Positions 27,557 to 36,405 of a stretch of DNA of 64,000 bases are shown in pieces. The first letter of the stretch is position 1; each line of letters opens with the position of its first letter. Source of the DNA: Nonomuraea rubra (GTDB lineage Bacteria; Actinomycetota; Actinomycetes; Streptosporangiales; Streptosporangiaceae). Where the stretch lies: contig NZ_JACHMI010000001.1 in assembly GCF_014207985.1 (NCBI RefSeq), forward strand, positions 5,563,001 through 5,627,000, given 5' to 3'. The position numbers were made by a program, and so were the translations under genes. The notes under the pieces are model-generated. The model had not been told where the DNA came from. It searched no databases and saw only the letters and a program-made list of their open reading frames with translations.

Positions 27557-27795
27557 CGGAACGCTCCCTCCTGAGGCGCTGGTTCGTCCGCTGCGGACGA
27601 CGGCTCGGCGATGCGGCGGCCGGTGCGCCGTCAGTGCGCCCGGTCCCGCCCCGCTCGGGCCGCCTCCCAGGTGCTTCCCCCACCAACCACGCAAAACACG
27701 ACATAAGCGGATAAATAGGCATAAATCGGGCGTGGGTTGGGGTGTGATTTGCCGAACCGGCACATCCCGGGCGGTGATCCACTAGATATCTGACC

Positions 27796-29070
27796 ATGAC
27801 GATCAACCAGCCGCGTCCCCCCGTGTCGAACGGCCTGAGCAGGCGGCGTTTCCTGGCGGCGGGCGCCGCCACCGTGCCCGCCCTCGCGCTGGGAACCTCC
27901 CGTCCGGCGTTCGCCGCGACGGTGCAGACCGCGGGCGTGGCCCCGGCCGCGCTGGCCGGCTTCGACAACGTGATGAAGACCTACATCGTGGAGCGCGCGA
28001 TCTCCTGCGCGCAGCTCGCCATCACCAAGAACGGCAAGCTCGTGCTGGCCAGGGCCTACCGCTACAGCGACGACCCCGCCGTGCCGACGCTCACCCCCAC
28101 CTCGCTGTTCCGCATCGCGAGCCTGAGCAAGCACATCACCGCCGTGGCGATCATGAGGCTGGCGCAGGACGGCAAGCTGAGCCTCGGCACGTCCGTCGCC
28201 ACCCTGCTCGGGCTGTCCACCGCGGCCGACTCCCGGCTGAAGAACGTGACGGTCTGGCGGCTGCTGCAGCACACGGGCGGGTGGGACCGCGACCTCTCGG
28301 GCGACTACCTGTACCTGGACCACACCATCTCGCGGTCGCTCGGTGTCACCCTGCCGATCACGCGGGACCACATCATCGAGTACGCCGGTGGCCGCCCCCT
28401 CGACTTCGCGCCCGGCAGCAGGTACGCCTACAGCAACTACGGCTACCTGCTGCTCGGCCTGATCGTCGAGAAGGCGTCGGGCATGGCGTACGAGTCGTAC
28501 GTCAAGCAGAAGATCCTCGCGCCCGCCGGCGTCACCCGCATGCGGCTCGGCCGTACGCTCAAGGCGCAGGCCGCGCCCGGCGAGATCGTCTACGAGTCGG
28601 CGCAGACGAGCAGGACCGTCACGGACGCGTCCGGCGCGATCGTGCCCGCCCCCTACGGCGGGTTCAGCATGGAGAACCGCGGGCCCGGCGGCGGCTGGCT
28701 GGCCTCGGCGGTGGACCTCGTACGCTTCGCCCGCGTCCTCGACGCCCCCGGCACGGTGCTGAACGCGACCTCCATCGGCCGGATGGTGGCCAAGCCGGAG
28801 ATCGGCGTCACGGAGAGCGGCTCCTGGTACGGCGCCGGCCTGTGGGTCCGGCAGGTCACGGGGCACCTCAACACCTGGCACAGCGGCGGGCTGCCGGGCA
28901 CCTACACCTACACCGCCCGGCTCCAGAACGGCTTCACCTACGCCGCCCTGTTCAACCGCAACCAGGAGAGCGGGGCCCCGGACTTCGACGAGCTCAGCCC
29001 GCGCATGAACGCCCAGATCGGCAAGGTGACCACCTGGCCGACGACGGACCTGTTCCCCCGCTACCTCTGA
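27796..29070 (+). CDS. Tat-exported serine hydrolase (beta-lactamase/class C PBP-like)
   Basis: A 424-residue penicillin-recognising serine hydrolase. A twin-arginine signal (SRRRFLAAGAATVPALALG, about 13-35, cleavage after AFA) sends it out folded. The catalytic SxxK is in RIASLSKHITAV, the YxN tyrosine in YAYSNYGYLLLG and the third box HSG in WHSGGLPG. It may be an esterase, D-aminopeptidase or carboxypeptidase; true beta-lactamase activity is not implied. ATG 27796. The promoter lies in the AT-rich divergent gap shared with the small membrane protein gene. Confidence 0.9.
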   Translation: MTINQPRPPVSNGLSRRRFLAAGAATVPALALGTSRPAFAATVQTAGVAPAALAGFDNVMKTYIVERAISCAQLAITKNGKLVLARAYRYSDDPAVPTLTPTSLFRIASLSKHITAVAIMRLAQDGKLSLGTSVATLLGLSTAADSRLKNVTVWRLLQHTGGWDRDLSGDYLYLDHTISRSLGVTLPITRDHIIEYAGGRPLDFAPGSRYAYSNYGYLLLGLIVEKASGMAYESYVKQKILAPAGVTRMRLGRTLKAQAAPGEIVYESAQTSRTVTDASGAIVPAPYGGFSMENRGPGGGWLASAVDLVRFARVLDAPGTVLNATSIGRMVAKPEIGVTESGSWYGAGLWVRQVTGHLNTWHSGGLPGTYTYTARLQNGFTYAALFNRNQESGAPDFDELSPRMNAQIGKVTTWPTTDLFPRYL

Positions 29071-29212
29071 GCCGCCACCCAGCCGGGCGCACGATGCGCC
29101 GACCGCCGATCCCGGCGAGGCACGCCCGCCGGCCGTGACCGCCGGTGTCGCGGTGGCACGTCACCCCGGCCCGTGGGCGGGCGCGGTGACCCGCCGGCTC
29201 CGGCGTGCCTGT

Positions 29213-29244
29213 CACCCCGGCCGCTGCTCACCCCGGCCGCTGCT
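29213..29244. repeat. Exact 16-bp tandem duplication at the acetyltransferase stop
   Basis: CACCCCGGCCGCTGCT occurs at 29213-29228 and again, identical, at 29229-29244. The acetyltransferase stop codon (29228-29230, minus strand) sits on the junction, so one copy codes the last residues and the other lies past the stop. Confidence 0.9.
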
Positions 29245-29884
29245 CGTCCCGGGCGGGTGTGCGGGCCGGGACGAGCAGCGCCTCGGCCGCGATGGGGGCG
29301 TAGCCGGCGGCGAGGAACGCCCGGACGCTCGCCGCGTTGCCCGGGGCGATCTGGGCCCAGAGCGGGCGCGCGACGAGATGCCTGGCCGCGCGGGCGAGGG
29401 CCCGGCCCAGCCCGCGTCCCCGCCCGGCCGGCTCGACCTCGACCGCGACCTCCCACCGCCCGGCGACACCGCGTCCCACGACCAGCAGCCCACCCGGGCA
29501 GGTCCAGACCCGTACATCCGCACGATGGCGATGGGCCCGCCGCACGCGGGGATGCGCCACGTCCGTGACCTCGGCCAGCTCGATCGGCGGGTCGCCGGCG
29601 CAGGGGGCGGCCACGGCGAGCAGGTCGATGGTGCCGACCCGCCGCCCCGTCCGTTCCTCCAGGTCCCGGAGGAAGGGCGGGTTGAGCGGCGCCGACAGGT
29701 CGCCCTCGGGGATCCGGGACCTGATCCAGTCCTCGCCGACATCGGCGAAGATCACGTTGTGGCCGGTGAAGGCGATCACTCCCGCGTCACGAGAGGAGGG
29801 CTGCGGGACGATCGTGGGGAAGGCGCCCGGCTCGGGCGTACGCCCGCCCTCCGCGCCGGTCAGGATGTCATGCAAGGTGACCAT
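29228..29884 (-). CDS. GNAT-family N-acetyltransferase
   Basis: A 218-residue protein. The C-terminal half is a GNAT fold with the acetyl-CoA pyrophosphate loop GRGRGLGRALARAARHLV and the typical later helix NAASVRAFLAAGYAPI. The N-terminal 110 residues (ILTGAEGGRTPEPGAFPTIVPQ..GHNVIFADVGEDWIRSRIP) form a separate substrate-side domain seen in some actinomycete members. ATG 29884 is chosen since the upstream extension is Gly/Cys-rich and lacks a ribosome site. It stands alone. The acceptor is unknown. Its stop codon lies on a tandem duplication. Confidence 0.85.
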   Translation of the reverse strand: MVTLHDILTGAEGGRTPEPGAFPTIVPQPSSRDAGVIAFTGHNVIFADVGEDWIRSRIPEGDLSAPLNPPFLRDLEERTGRRVGTIDLLAVAAPCAGDPPIELAEVTDVAHPRVRRAHRHRADVRVWTCPGGLLVVGRGVAGRWEVAVEVEPAGRGRGLGRALARAARHLVARPLWAQIAPGNAASVRAFLAAGYAPIAAEALLVPARTPARDEQRPG

Positions 29885-30044
29885 CCCAAGATCGTAGGCG
29901 CGCTCGCAGCCGGAGCAGGGGCCCGCACCTCCGCCGCCTACGTCGAGCACGGCAGCTACGGCGTGCTGCACTGACGGATGAAGTGACGGGGCCGCCGGGT
30001 TGCAACCGGTGAAGAAACGTCACCCCGTGAAGGAGATCCGGTCC

Positions 30045-30509
30045 ATGACCACGCACCCCACCTCCCCGGACGGCCCGGTCCGCCAGCTCAGGCTGGTCGT
30101 CGAGGCGGAGGACTACGAGGCCGCGCTGGCCTTCTACCGCGACGTGCTGGGCCTGCCCGAGCAGGCGGCGTTCTCCAGCGGGGACGGCGCCCGCGTGACG
30201 ATCCTCGACGCGGGCCGCGCCACGCTGGAGATCGCCAACCCGGCGCAGAAGGTCATGATCGACGAGGTCGAGGTGGGGCGGCAGGTGGCGCCCAAGATCC
30301 GGGTCGCGTTCGAGGTGGACGACACCAGGGCCACCACCGAGCGGCTGGTCTCGGCGGGCGCGACGGAGGTGGCCCCGCCCACCGTCACACCGTGGGAGTC
30401 GCTGAACGCCCGCCTCGACGCGCCCGCCGGGCTGCACATCACGGTCTTCCAGGAACTGCTCACCCAGGAGGAACGCGCCTCGCTCGACGGGTTCGGCAAG
30501 GAGAGCTGA
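30045..30509 (+). CDS. VOC-superfamily (glyoxalase/bleomycin-resistance-like) protein
   Basis: A 154-residue single-unit VOC protein. RQLRLVVEAEDYEAALAFYRDVLGLPEQ and RVAFEVDDTRATTERLVSAGATEV give the two beta-alpha-beta-beta-beta modules; RLDAPAGLHITVFQEL is the closing strand. The usual first metal His is replaced, so an enzymatic role is uncertain; ligand binding or resistance is possible. ATG 30045 follows AAGGAGA. It converges with the Dps gene. Confidence 0.9.
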   Translation: MTTHPTSPDGPVRQLRLVVEAEDYEAALAFYRDVLGLPEQAAFSSGDGARVTILDAGRATLEIANPAQKVMIDEVEVGRQVAPKIRVAFEVDDTRATTERLVSAGATEVAPPTVTPWESLNARLDAPAGLHITVFQELLTQEERASLDGFGKES

Positions 30510-30573
30510 CCACAACGCCCGGGCGATCGCCCGCGCGGCCGGGCCCGGCGCCTGCCGAACCCGGGGCCCGGGG

Positions 30574-31233
30574 CTACTTGGACGAGCGGGCGCCGCGGCG
30601 CGGCGCGCGCCCGTGCCCGTTGTGCGGCGCCTCCACCAGCGGCGTGTCCACCAGGTGCTCGACCAGGAACCAGGTCTGCAGCTCCCCGGTCCTGATCACG
30701 TCGGAGACCAGCAGGTCGTTGGTGCCGTCGTCGCCGAGCTCCTGGGCGCGGGAGGCGGCGTCGTGCGAGGCGAGCAGGATCGTCTCGTGCGCCTCGATCA
30801 GCCTCGACAACATCGCCGGCACCTCCTCGGCGCCGTTCGGCGGGCGCGGCACCACGGTGATCTCCGCGACGTGCCGCGGGTCGCCCACCGCGATGCCGCC
30901 CAGCGTCTGCACCCGCTCGGCGATCAGGTCGACCAGCTTGAGCTGCTCGTCGGCGTGCTTGTCCAGCAGCAGGTGGAGCTGGTAGAAGGTGGGGCCGCGC
31001 ATCAGCCAGTGGTGCTTCTTGTAGAGCGCGTAGAGGATCTGCGTGTCGGCCAGGATCTGGTTCAGCCGCTCGCAGGAGTACTCGCGGGCCTCGTCCGACA
31101 TGCCCAGCGGCCACGTCCTGACGGTGCCGAACTCCTGGATCTCGCTGCCGTCCACGTGCAGCCACGGCTGGCTGCTCGACTGCTTCTTCGTCGTCGCTCT
31201 GGTGCTGCTTCTGGGTTTGGCGGGCACGATCAT
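30574..31233 (-). CDS. dps: Dps-family ferritin-like DNA-protecting protein
   Basis: A 219-residue ferritin-like protein that would form a 12-mer, oxidise and store iron and protect DNA under stress. The inter-subunit ferroxidase site is visible in KKHHWLMRGPTFYQLHLLLDKHADEQLKLVDLIAERVQTLGG (His, His, Asp, Glu). The N-terminal tail (about 1-35) is rich in Lys, Arg, Ser and Thr and the C-terminal tail ends GRAPRRGARSSK; basic tails on both ends suit DNA binding and make it longer than E. coli Dps (167 residues). ATG 31233. Divergent from the alpha/beta hydrolase. Confidence 0.9.
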   Translation of the reverse strand: MIVPAKPRSSTRATTKKQSSSQPWLHVDGSEIQEFGTVRTWPLGMSDEAREYSCERLNQILADTQILYALYKKHHWLMRGPTFYQLHLLLDKHADEQLKLVDLIAERVQTLGGIAVGDPRHVAEITVVPRPPNGAEEVPAMLSRLIEAHETILLASHDAASRAQELGDDGTNDLLVSDVIRTGELQTWFLVEHLVDTPLVEAPHNGHGRAPRRGARSSK

Positions 31234-31384
31234 CTCCGGTCCGGTGAGGTTTGAGCCGATCCGACCTCGAACCTTCCCGTACGCCCGCCGAACGACCCTC
31301 AGCCCGGACCAGGGCCTGGCAAAGGTTCGCACAGCCGCGATACTCGATTGCCCGGCGGGGGGCGTCGTTGCGAGGATCTCCGCC

Positions 31385-32239
31385 ATGCCCTTCTACTCAG
31401 CCCACGACGGGACCCGCCTGGCCTACCACGAGTCAGGCGAGGGGGACCCGCTGATCTGCCTGCCCGGCGGGCCCATGCAGGACTCCCTCTACCTGGGCGA
31501 CCTCGGCGGCCTGTCCGCGCACCGGCGGCTCGTCCTGCTGGACCCCCGGGGCACCGGCGAGTCCGGCAAACCCGACGATCCCGCCACGTACCGCTGCGAC
31601 CGGCTCGTCGACGACGTCGAGGCCCTGCGCCGGCACCTCGGCCTCGACCGGATGGACGTCCTCGGCCACTCCGCCGGCGCGAACCTCGCCGTCCTGTACG
31701 CCACCCGGCACCCCCACCGCGTCGCCCGGCTCCTCCTGATCGGCCCCAGCACCAGGGCCATCGGCCTGGAACCCACCCCGCAGGCCAGGCTCGAGACCGC
31801 CCGGCTGCGCGCCGGCGAGTCCTGGTTCCCCGAGGCGTTCGCCGCCCTCCAGGAGATCCAGGCCGGCAACGCCACGGACGAGACGTGGGCGGCCGTCGCT
31901 CCCTTCATGTCCGGGCGGTGGGACGAGGCGGCGCGGGAGTTCCACGAGCTCTGCGAACGGCGCAGGAACGACGAGGCCGCCGCCGCGTACGGGGCCGAGG
32001 GCGCCTACGACCCGGAGGCGACGCGCGCGGCGCTGGCCGGGTTCGGCGCGCCGGTGCTGCTGCTGGCCGGGGAGCTCGACCTCAACACGCCCCCCGGCCT
32101 CGCCGCCGAGTACGCCGCGCTGTTCCCCCGCGCCGAGCTCGTCGTGCAGCCGGGAGCGGGTCACTCGCCGTGGATCGACGACGCCGGCCCGTTCACGGCG
32201 GCGCTCGCCGCCTTCCTGGACGGGGACGCCTCCCGCTGA
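31385..32239 (+). CDS. Alpha/beta hydrolase of the S33 (prolyl aminopeptidase-like) type
   Basis: A 284-residue alpha/beta hydrolase. The nucleophile elbow is GHSAGAN; the acid Asp is in GELDLNTP and the His in GAGHSPWI. The N-terminal LPGGPMQDSLYLGDL and LDPRGTGESGKP correspond to the GGPG and DQRGxGxS signatures of the S33 peptidases, though PMQ replaces the usual PG, so substrate class is open. ATG 31385, no strong ribosome site. The stop codon lies at the start of a 37-bp tandem repeat shared with the convergent SDR gene. Confidence 0.88.
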   Translation: MPFYSAHDGTRLAYHESGEGDPLICLPGGPMQDSLYLGDLGGLSAHRRLVLLDPRGTGESGKPDDPATYRCDRLVDDVEALRRHLGLDRMDVLGHSAGANLAVLYATRHPHRVARLLLIGPSTRAIGLEPTPQARLETARLRAGESWFPEAFAALQEIQAGNATDETWAAVAPFMSGRWDEAAREFHELCERRRNDEAAAAYGAEGAYDPEATRAALAGFGAPVLLLAGELDLNTPPGLAAEYAALFPRAELVVQPGAGHSPWIDDAGPFTAALAAFLDGDASR

Positions 32240-32344
32240 CCCAGGCCGCCGCCGCTCATCGGCACCTGCCCGCTGACCCAGCCCGCCGCTGCTCACCGGC
32301 AGCCGCCCGCTACCCCAGGCCGCCGTTGCTCATCAGCAGCTGCC
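32234..32344. repeat. 37-bp tandem repeats between convergent hydrolase and SDR genes
   Basis: Units begin at 32234, 32271 and 32308 with CGCTGACCCA, CGCTGACCCA and CGCTACCCCA, 37 bp apart and about 80-85 per cent alike; a fourth starts CGTTGATCC at 32345. The third copy is the coding 3' end and stop of the SDR (minus strand). The first contains the hydrolase stop. The whole 70-bp space is repeat copies of the SDR 3' end. Confidence 0.88.
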
Positions 32345-33086
32345 CGTTGATCCACTGGCCCTGTGGCGAGCACAGGAACGACACCAGGTTCGCGGTGTCG
32401 TGGGGGGTGCCGAGGCGGCCGAGCGGGGTGAGGCCCACCATCCGCTCGCGCAGCTCCGCCGACATCCAGCCGGTGTCCACTGGCCCCGGGTTGACGGCGT
32501 TGGCGGTGACGCCCAGGTGGGAGAGCTCGTGCGCGGCGGCCAGCGTGATCCGGTCCAGCGCGCCCTTGCTGGCGCCGTAGGGCAGGTTGCCGACCGTGTG
32601 GTCGCTGGTCAGCGCGACGATCCGGCCGGTGCCGTGCGCGCCGGTGAAGCGGCGGCCGTACTCGCGGATCAGCAGCCACGTGGCCCGCGCGTTGACCGCG
32701 AAGTGCCGGTCGAAGCTCTCCACGGTGGTGTCGAGCAGGCCGGAGTCGACCGACTCGCAGTGGCACATCACCAGGGCCGTGACCGCGCCGAGGCGGCGTT
32801 CGACCTCGTCGAAGACGGACGCGGGGGCGTCCGGGTCGGACAGGTCCGCCTCGACGGCGGCGGTGGCGGCTCCGTGCGCGGCCAGCGCCTCGGTGATGGC
32901 GCCGGTCGCCCCGGGCTCGACGCCCCAGGTCATGCGCTCGTCGTACGGGGTCCAGAAGGTGAAGGCGACGTTCCAGCCGTCGGCCGCGAGCCGGCTCGCG
33001 ATGCCCGCGCCGATCCCGGCAGTACGGCCGACGCCGGTCACCAGTGCCAGCGGGCGGGGAACATCGGTCTCATGTGCAGTGGTCAC
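32310..33086 (-). CDS. Short-chain dehydrogenase/reductase (SDR)
   Basis: A 258-residue classical SDR resembling 3-oxoacyl-ACP reductases. The cofactor motif is LVTGVGRTAGIGAGIA, a slightly expanded TGxxxGIG as in enoyl-ACP reductases. The catalytic Ser, Tyr and Lys are in LTSDHTVGNLPYGASKGAL; NAVNPGPVDTGWM is the conserved post-catalytic loop. A segment FWTPYDERMTWGVEPGAT replaces the usual NADPH-selecting loop. ATG 33086. Converges with the hydrolase and diverges from the MBL-fold gene. Confidence 0.93.
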   Translation of the reverse strand: MTTAHETDVPRPLALVTGVGRTAGIGAGIASRLAADGWNVAFTFWTPYDERMTWGVEPGATGAITEALAAHGAATAAVEADLSDPDAPASVFDEVERRLGAVTALVMCHCESVDSGLLDTTVESFDRHFAVNARATWLLIREYGRRFTGAHGTGRIVALTSDHTVGNLPYGASKGALDRITLAAAHELSHLGVTANAVNPGPVDTGWMSAELRERMVGLTPLGRLGTPHDTANLVSFLCSPQGQWINGQLLMSNGGLG

Positions 33087-33144
33087 ACGGCATGATCCTG
33101 GAAGGCGCGGCGTCCCCTCGGCAACCGGATTTCAGGGAGGCACG

Positions 33145-34014
33145 ATGATCCACCGCTTCACCGTCGGCGACCTGGCCTGCGCGGTCATCAGCGACGGCCA
33201 GCCCGAGCCGCCCTGGGTACCGCCGCTCACCGAGTTCTACACCCCCGCCACGGGGGTGCCGGAGCACGAGCTCCGGGCCGCCGTGGCGCGGGAAGGGCTC
33301 GGCAGGACCACGCTGACCTGCGCGTACAACTGCCTCTGCGTGCGGACCTCCGGCGGCCTGGCGATGATCGACGCCGGGCTCGGTCAGGGCTTCCTCGGGT
33401 ACGGGCCCGCCATCGAGCCGCTGGTCGGCCGGCTCGGCGACGGCCTGGCGGAGGCCGGGTTCGCGCCGTCCGACCTTGCCGCCGTCGTCTTCACCCACCT
33501 GCACGAGGACCACGTCAGGGGCGCCACCCGGGCGGGCGAGCTCGCCTTTCCAGAGGCGGTCGCGTACGCGCACGCCGCCGAGGTGGCGTTCTGGTCCGGC
33601 CGGGCGGGGGAGCTCACCGGCCAGCAGCACCGGCCCGCGCGGGAGGCGATCAGGCTCTTCGGCGAGCGGCTGCGCCCCGCCGAGTACGGCATCGAGCTCC
33701 TGCCCTCCGTGCACACCGTGGACGCCGCCGGTCACACCCCGGGGCACACGGCCGTCCTGCTGCGCTCGCGCGGCGAACGGCTGCTCTGCCTCGGCGACAC
33801 CTTCTACGACCCGCTCCAGCTCGCCCACCCCGCGTGGCGCACCCCCTGGGACCACGACGCCGCCCGCTCGGTCGCCAGCCGCCGCCGGCTGCTGGCCTGG
33901 GCGGCCGACGAGAGCCTGCTCGTGCACGCCTACCACCTGCCCTTCCCCGGCCTCGGCCGGATCGAGCGCCGGGCGGGCGCCTTCGCCTGGAGGCCGATCG
34001 CCGCCGGATCATGA
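33145..34014 (+). CDS. MBL-fold metallo-hydrolase
   Basis: A 289-residue metallo-beta-lactamase-fold hydrolase. The dizinc motif is FTHLHEDHVRG; the next ligands are His in AGHTPGHTAVLL and Asp in LCLGDTFYDP, with the last His in HAYHLPFPG. The arrangement is that of the lactonase/methyl-parathion-hydrolase group (compare quorum-quenching AHL lactonases), but specificity is not readable. ATG 33145 has AGGGAGG 5 nt before it. The exporter gene starts 38 bp downstream on the same strand; a hydrolase plus exporter pairing is compatible with resistance. Confidence 0.92.
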   Translation: MIHRFTVGDLACAVISDGQPEPPWVPPLTEFYTPATGVPEHELRAAVAREGLGRTTLTCAYNCLCVRTSGGLAMIDAGLGQGFLGYGPAIEPLVGRLGDGLAEAGFAPSDLAAVVFTHLHEDHVRGATRAGELAFPEAVAYAHAAEVAFWSGRAGELTGQQHRPAREAIRLFGERLRPAEYGIELLPSVHTVDAAGHTPGHTAVLLRSRGERLLCLGDTFYDPLQLAHPAWRTPWDHDAARSVASRRRLLAWAADESLLVHAYHLPFPGLGRIERRAGAFAWRPIAAGS

Positions 34015-34051
34015 CATTGACGGGAAAGATCGCCCACCGGAAGCTGCTCTC

Positions 34052-35695
34052 ATGCCCTCCATCCGGAAACCGCGGGCCGTCGTGCCGGTGCTGGCCTTCG
34101 CCGGGATCGTCGTCGCGCTCATGCAGACCGTGGTGATCCCGCTCATCCCGCAGCTCCCGAGTCTCCTGAACGCCACCCCCAACGACGCCACCTGGGCGAT
34201 CACCGTCACGCTGCTCGCCGGCGCCGTCGCGACGCCCGTCGTGGGCCGCCTGGGCGACATGTACGGCAAGCGCCGCATGCTGCTCATCAGCCTCGCCCTC
34301 CTGGTGACCGGCTCGGCCGTCTGCGGCCTCAGCGACACGCTGGCCCCCATGGTGGCGGGCAGGGCACTGCAGGGCGCCGCCTCCGGCGTCATCGCGCTGG
34401 GCATCAGCATCATGCGCGACGAGCTGCCCGCCGAACGGCTCGGCTCGGCGACCGCCCTGATGAGCGCCTCGCTCGGCGTGGGCGGCGCCCTCGGCCTGCC
34501 CGCGGCGGCCCTGCTGGCCGAGCGGACCGACTGGCACATGCTGTTCTGGACGTCGGCCGCGCTCGGCGCCCTGGCCGCCGCCCTCGTGCTGGCCCTCGTG
34601 CCGGAGTCGGAGGTGCGCAGCGGCGGGCGCTTCGACCTGGCCGGCGCCGCCGGGCTGTCGGCCGGGCTGACCTGCCTGCTGCTGGCGGTCTCCAAGGGCG
34701 CCGACTGGGGGTGGGGGAGCGCGGTCACGGTGAGCCTGCTCTGCGGGTCGGCCGCCGTGCTCGGGCTGTGGGGGAGGTGGGAGCTGCGCGCCCGGCAGCC
34801 GCTGGTCGACCTGCGCACCACCGCCCGCCGCCAGGTGCTGCTGACCAACCTGGCCTCGGTCGTGTTCGGGTTCGCGATGTTCGCCATGTCGCTGGTGCTG
34901 CCGCAACTGCTGCAGCTGCCCACGTCCACCGGCTACGGGCTGGGCGCCACGATGCTCGGCGTGGGCCTGGTGCTGGCGCCGTCCGGGCTGGTCATGATGG
35001 CCATGGCGCCGGTGTCGGCCCGGCTGTCACGCGCCCGCGGCCCCAAGGTGACGCTCATGGCGGGCGCTCTCGTGGTCGCCGCCGGCTACGGCCTCGGCGT
35101 GGCGCTGATGTCGGCGGTGTGGCAGCTCGTGCTGGTCTCGTCGGTGATCGGAGCCGGCATCGGCCTGGCGTACGGGGCCATGCCCGCGCTCATCATGTCC
35201 GCCGTGCCGATCGCGGAGACGGCCGCCGCCAACAGCCTCAACACGCTCTCGCGGGCCATCGGCACCTCGGTCTCCAGCGCCGTCGCCGGGGTCGTGCTCG
35301 CCCGGCTCACGGTCGATCTCGGCACGTTCACCGCGCCGTCGCCCGGCGGCTTCCGCCTGGTGATGGCCATCGGCTGCGGCGCGTCCCTGGTCGCCTTCGC
35401 GGTCGCCGCGTTCCTGCCGGCACACCGGCGGCCCGGCAGGGGCGCGTCACCGCGTGGAGGGCTGCCGGGCGAGGGGAAGGCCAGAGGGGAGGGGGAGAGG
35501 CCGGACCGTCAGACGCGGTCGGCCGCGATCAGCAGGTACTGGAAGCTGCCGCTCTTGTACGCCTCCAGGAAGGCGTCCTCGATCCCGGTGGCCAGATGTG
35601 TCCTGGCCCGCAGCTCCCAGTACGGGATGGTCGCCGCCGTGAGGTCCACCACGCTCACCGGCACGAGGCGGTGGGCGGCCAGCTCCTTGAAGTAG
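34052..35695 (+). CDS. MFS transporter, 14-TM drug exporter-like, with read-on C-terminus
   Basis: A 547-residue MFS protein. LMQTVVIPLIPQLP, motif A GRLGDMYGKRRMLL, and GRALQGAASGVIALGISIMRDELP are DHA2-like; about 14 hydrophobic helices run to FAVAAFLPAHRR at about residue 462. The last 80 residues or so (from GRGASPRG on) are hydrophilic and are encoded opposite the 3' end of the methyltransferase gene, with which the frame overlaps by 187 bp before its stop. This tail is probably an incidental extension after loss of the original stop. ATG 34052, weak ribosome site. Likely co-transcribed with the MBL hydrolase. Confidence 0.85.
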   Translation: MPSIRKPRAVVPVLAFAGIVVALMQTVVIPLIPQLPSLLNATPNDATWAITVTLLAGAVATPVVGRLGDMYGKRRMLLISLALLVTGSAVCGLSDTLAPMVAGRALQGAASGVIALGISIMRDELPAERLGSATALMSASLGVGGALGLPAAALLAERTDWHMLFWTSAALGALAAALVLALVPESEVRSGGRFDLAGAAGLSAGLTCLLLAVSKGADWGWGSAVTVSLLCGSAAVLGLWGRWELRARQPLVDLRTTARRQVLLTNLASVVFGFAMFAMSLVLPQLLQLPTSTGYGLGATMLGVGLVLAPSGLVMMAMAPVSARLSRARGPKVTLMAGALVVAAGYGLGVALMSAVWQLVLVSSVIGAGIGLAYGAMPALIMSAVPIAETAAANSLNTLSRAIGTSVSSAVAGVVLARLTVDLGTFTAPSPGGFRLVMAIGCGASLVAFAVAAFLPAHRRPGRGASPRGGLPGEGKARGEGERPDRQTRSAAISRYWKLPLLYASRKASSIPVARCVLARSSQYGMVAAVRSTTLTGTRRWAASSLK

Positions 35696-36366
35696 GTGCT
35701 GCGGGAGTGGATGTCGCAGATGTAGTGGGCGTTGATCTGGCTGATGGCGCGCGAGGGCAGGCCGTAGGCGTCGTTGTAGCAGCCGGTGATGCAGACGTAG
35801 CGGCCGCCGCGGCGCAGCAGCCTGGAGTGCTCGGCGAACAGCAGCGACAGCTCGACGTACATCGTGCTCTCGTTGTTCCAGATGGCCTGGAAGCCGCCGG
35901 TGGGGAAGCCGGTCTCGAGCATGTTGCGGAAGTGGAAGCGCACCTTGTCGTCCACGCCGCGCTCCTTGGCCTGCTGGTTGGCGAAGGCGACCTGGGACTC
36001 GGAGATCGACACGCCGTCCACCTGGCAGCCGGTGCGCAGGTTGGCCAGGAAGCTGGAGCCGCCGCGGCCCGACCCGGCGTCCATCACGCGGTGCTCCGGG
36101 CGGAGCGGGCCGAGCTGCGCGATGAGCGTCTCCGCCTGCGCGCTCTCCAGCCGGTGCAGCTCGTTGACGACGCGCCGCTCCCTGGTCTCGGCGGGGCCGT
36201 CGAGGACCGACCAGTCCACCTCGCCGATGCCGTAGTGGTGGTGGTACAGGCCGTCCACCTCCCCCAGACGGAGGTTGACGGGGTTCTCCTCGGCGTTCCA
36301 GTAGTCGGCGACGGACTGCTGGTAGAGGCTGCTCAGAACGGGGACGGCGTTCGGGGTGACGGTCAC
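35509..36366 (-). CDS. Geranyl diphosphate 2-C-methyltransferase
   Basis: A 285-residue SAM-dependent methyltransferase that adds a methyl group to C2 of geranyl diphosphate, the first committed step to 2-methylisoborneol. The SAM motif is VMDAGSGRGGSSFLANL. The N-terminal QQSVADYWNAEENPVNLRLGEVDGLYHHHYGIGEVDW and the WNNESTMYVEL active-site strand match this enzyme family specifically, as I recall it, rather than generic sterol methyltransferases. It is the last gene of the leftward encapsulin-synthase-methyltransferase operon, 39 bp after the synthase. Its 3' end is overlapped by the convergent MFS reading frame. Confidence 0.93.
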   Translation of the reverse strand: MTVTPNAVPVLSSLYQQSVADYWNAEENPVNLRLGEVDGLYHHHYGIGEVDWSVLDGPAETRERRVVNELHRLESAQAETLIAQLGPLRPEHRVMDAGSGRGGSSFLANLRTGCQVDGVSISESQVAFANQQAKERGVDDKVRFHFRNMLETGFPTGGFQAIWNNESTMYVELSLLFAEHSRLLRRGGRYVCITGCYNDAYGLPSRAISQINAHYICDIHSRSTYFKELAAHRLVPVSVVDLTAATIPYWELRARTHLATGIEDAFLEAYKSGSFQYLLIAADRV

Positions 36367-36405
36367 CTCGGGCTCCTTTCCTGTTACGGTCGGACGGTCA
36401 TCGGG

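Noticed and set aside
27796..29070. Calling the Tat-exported hydrolase an antibiotic-resistance beta-lactamase
   Set aside because: The SxxK, YxN and HxG motifs are shared by esterases and peptidases; nothing specific to beta-lactam hydrolysis is visible.
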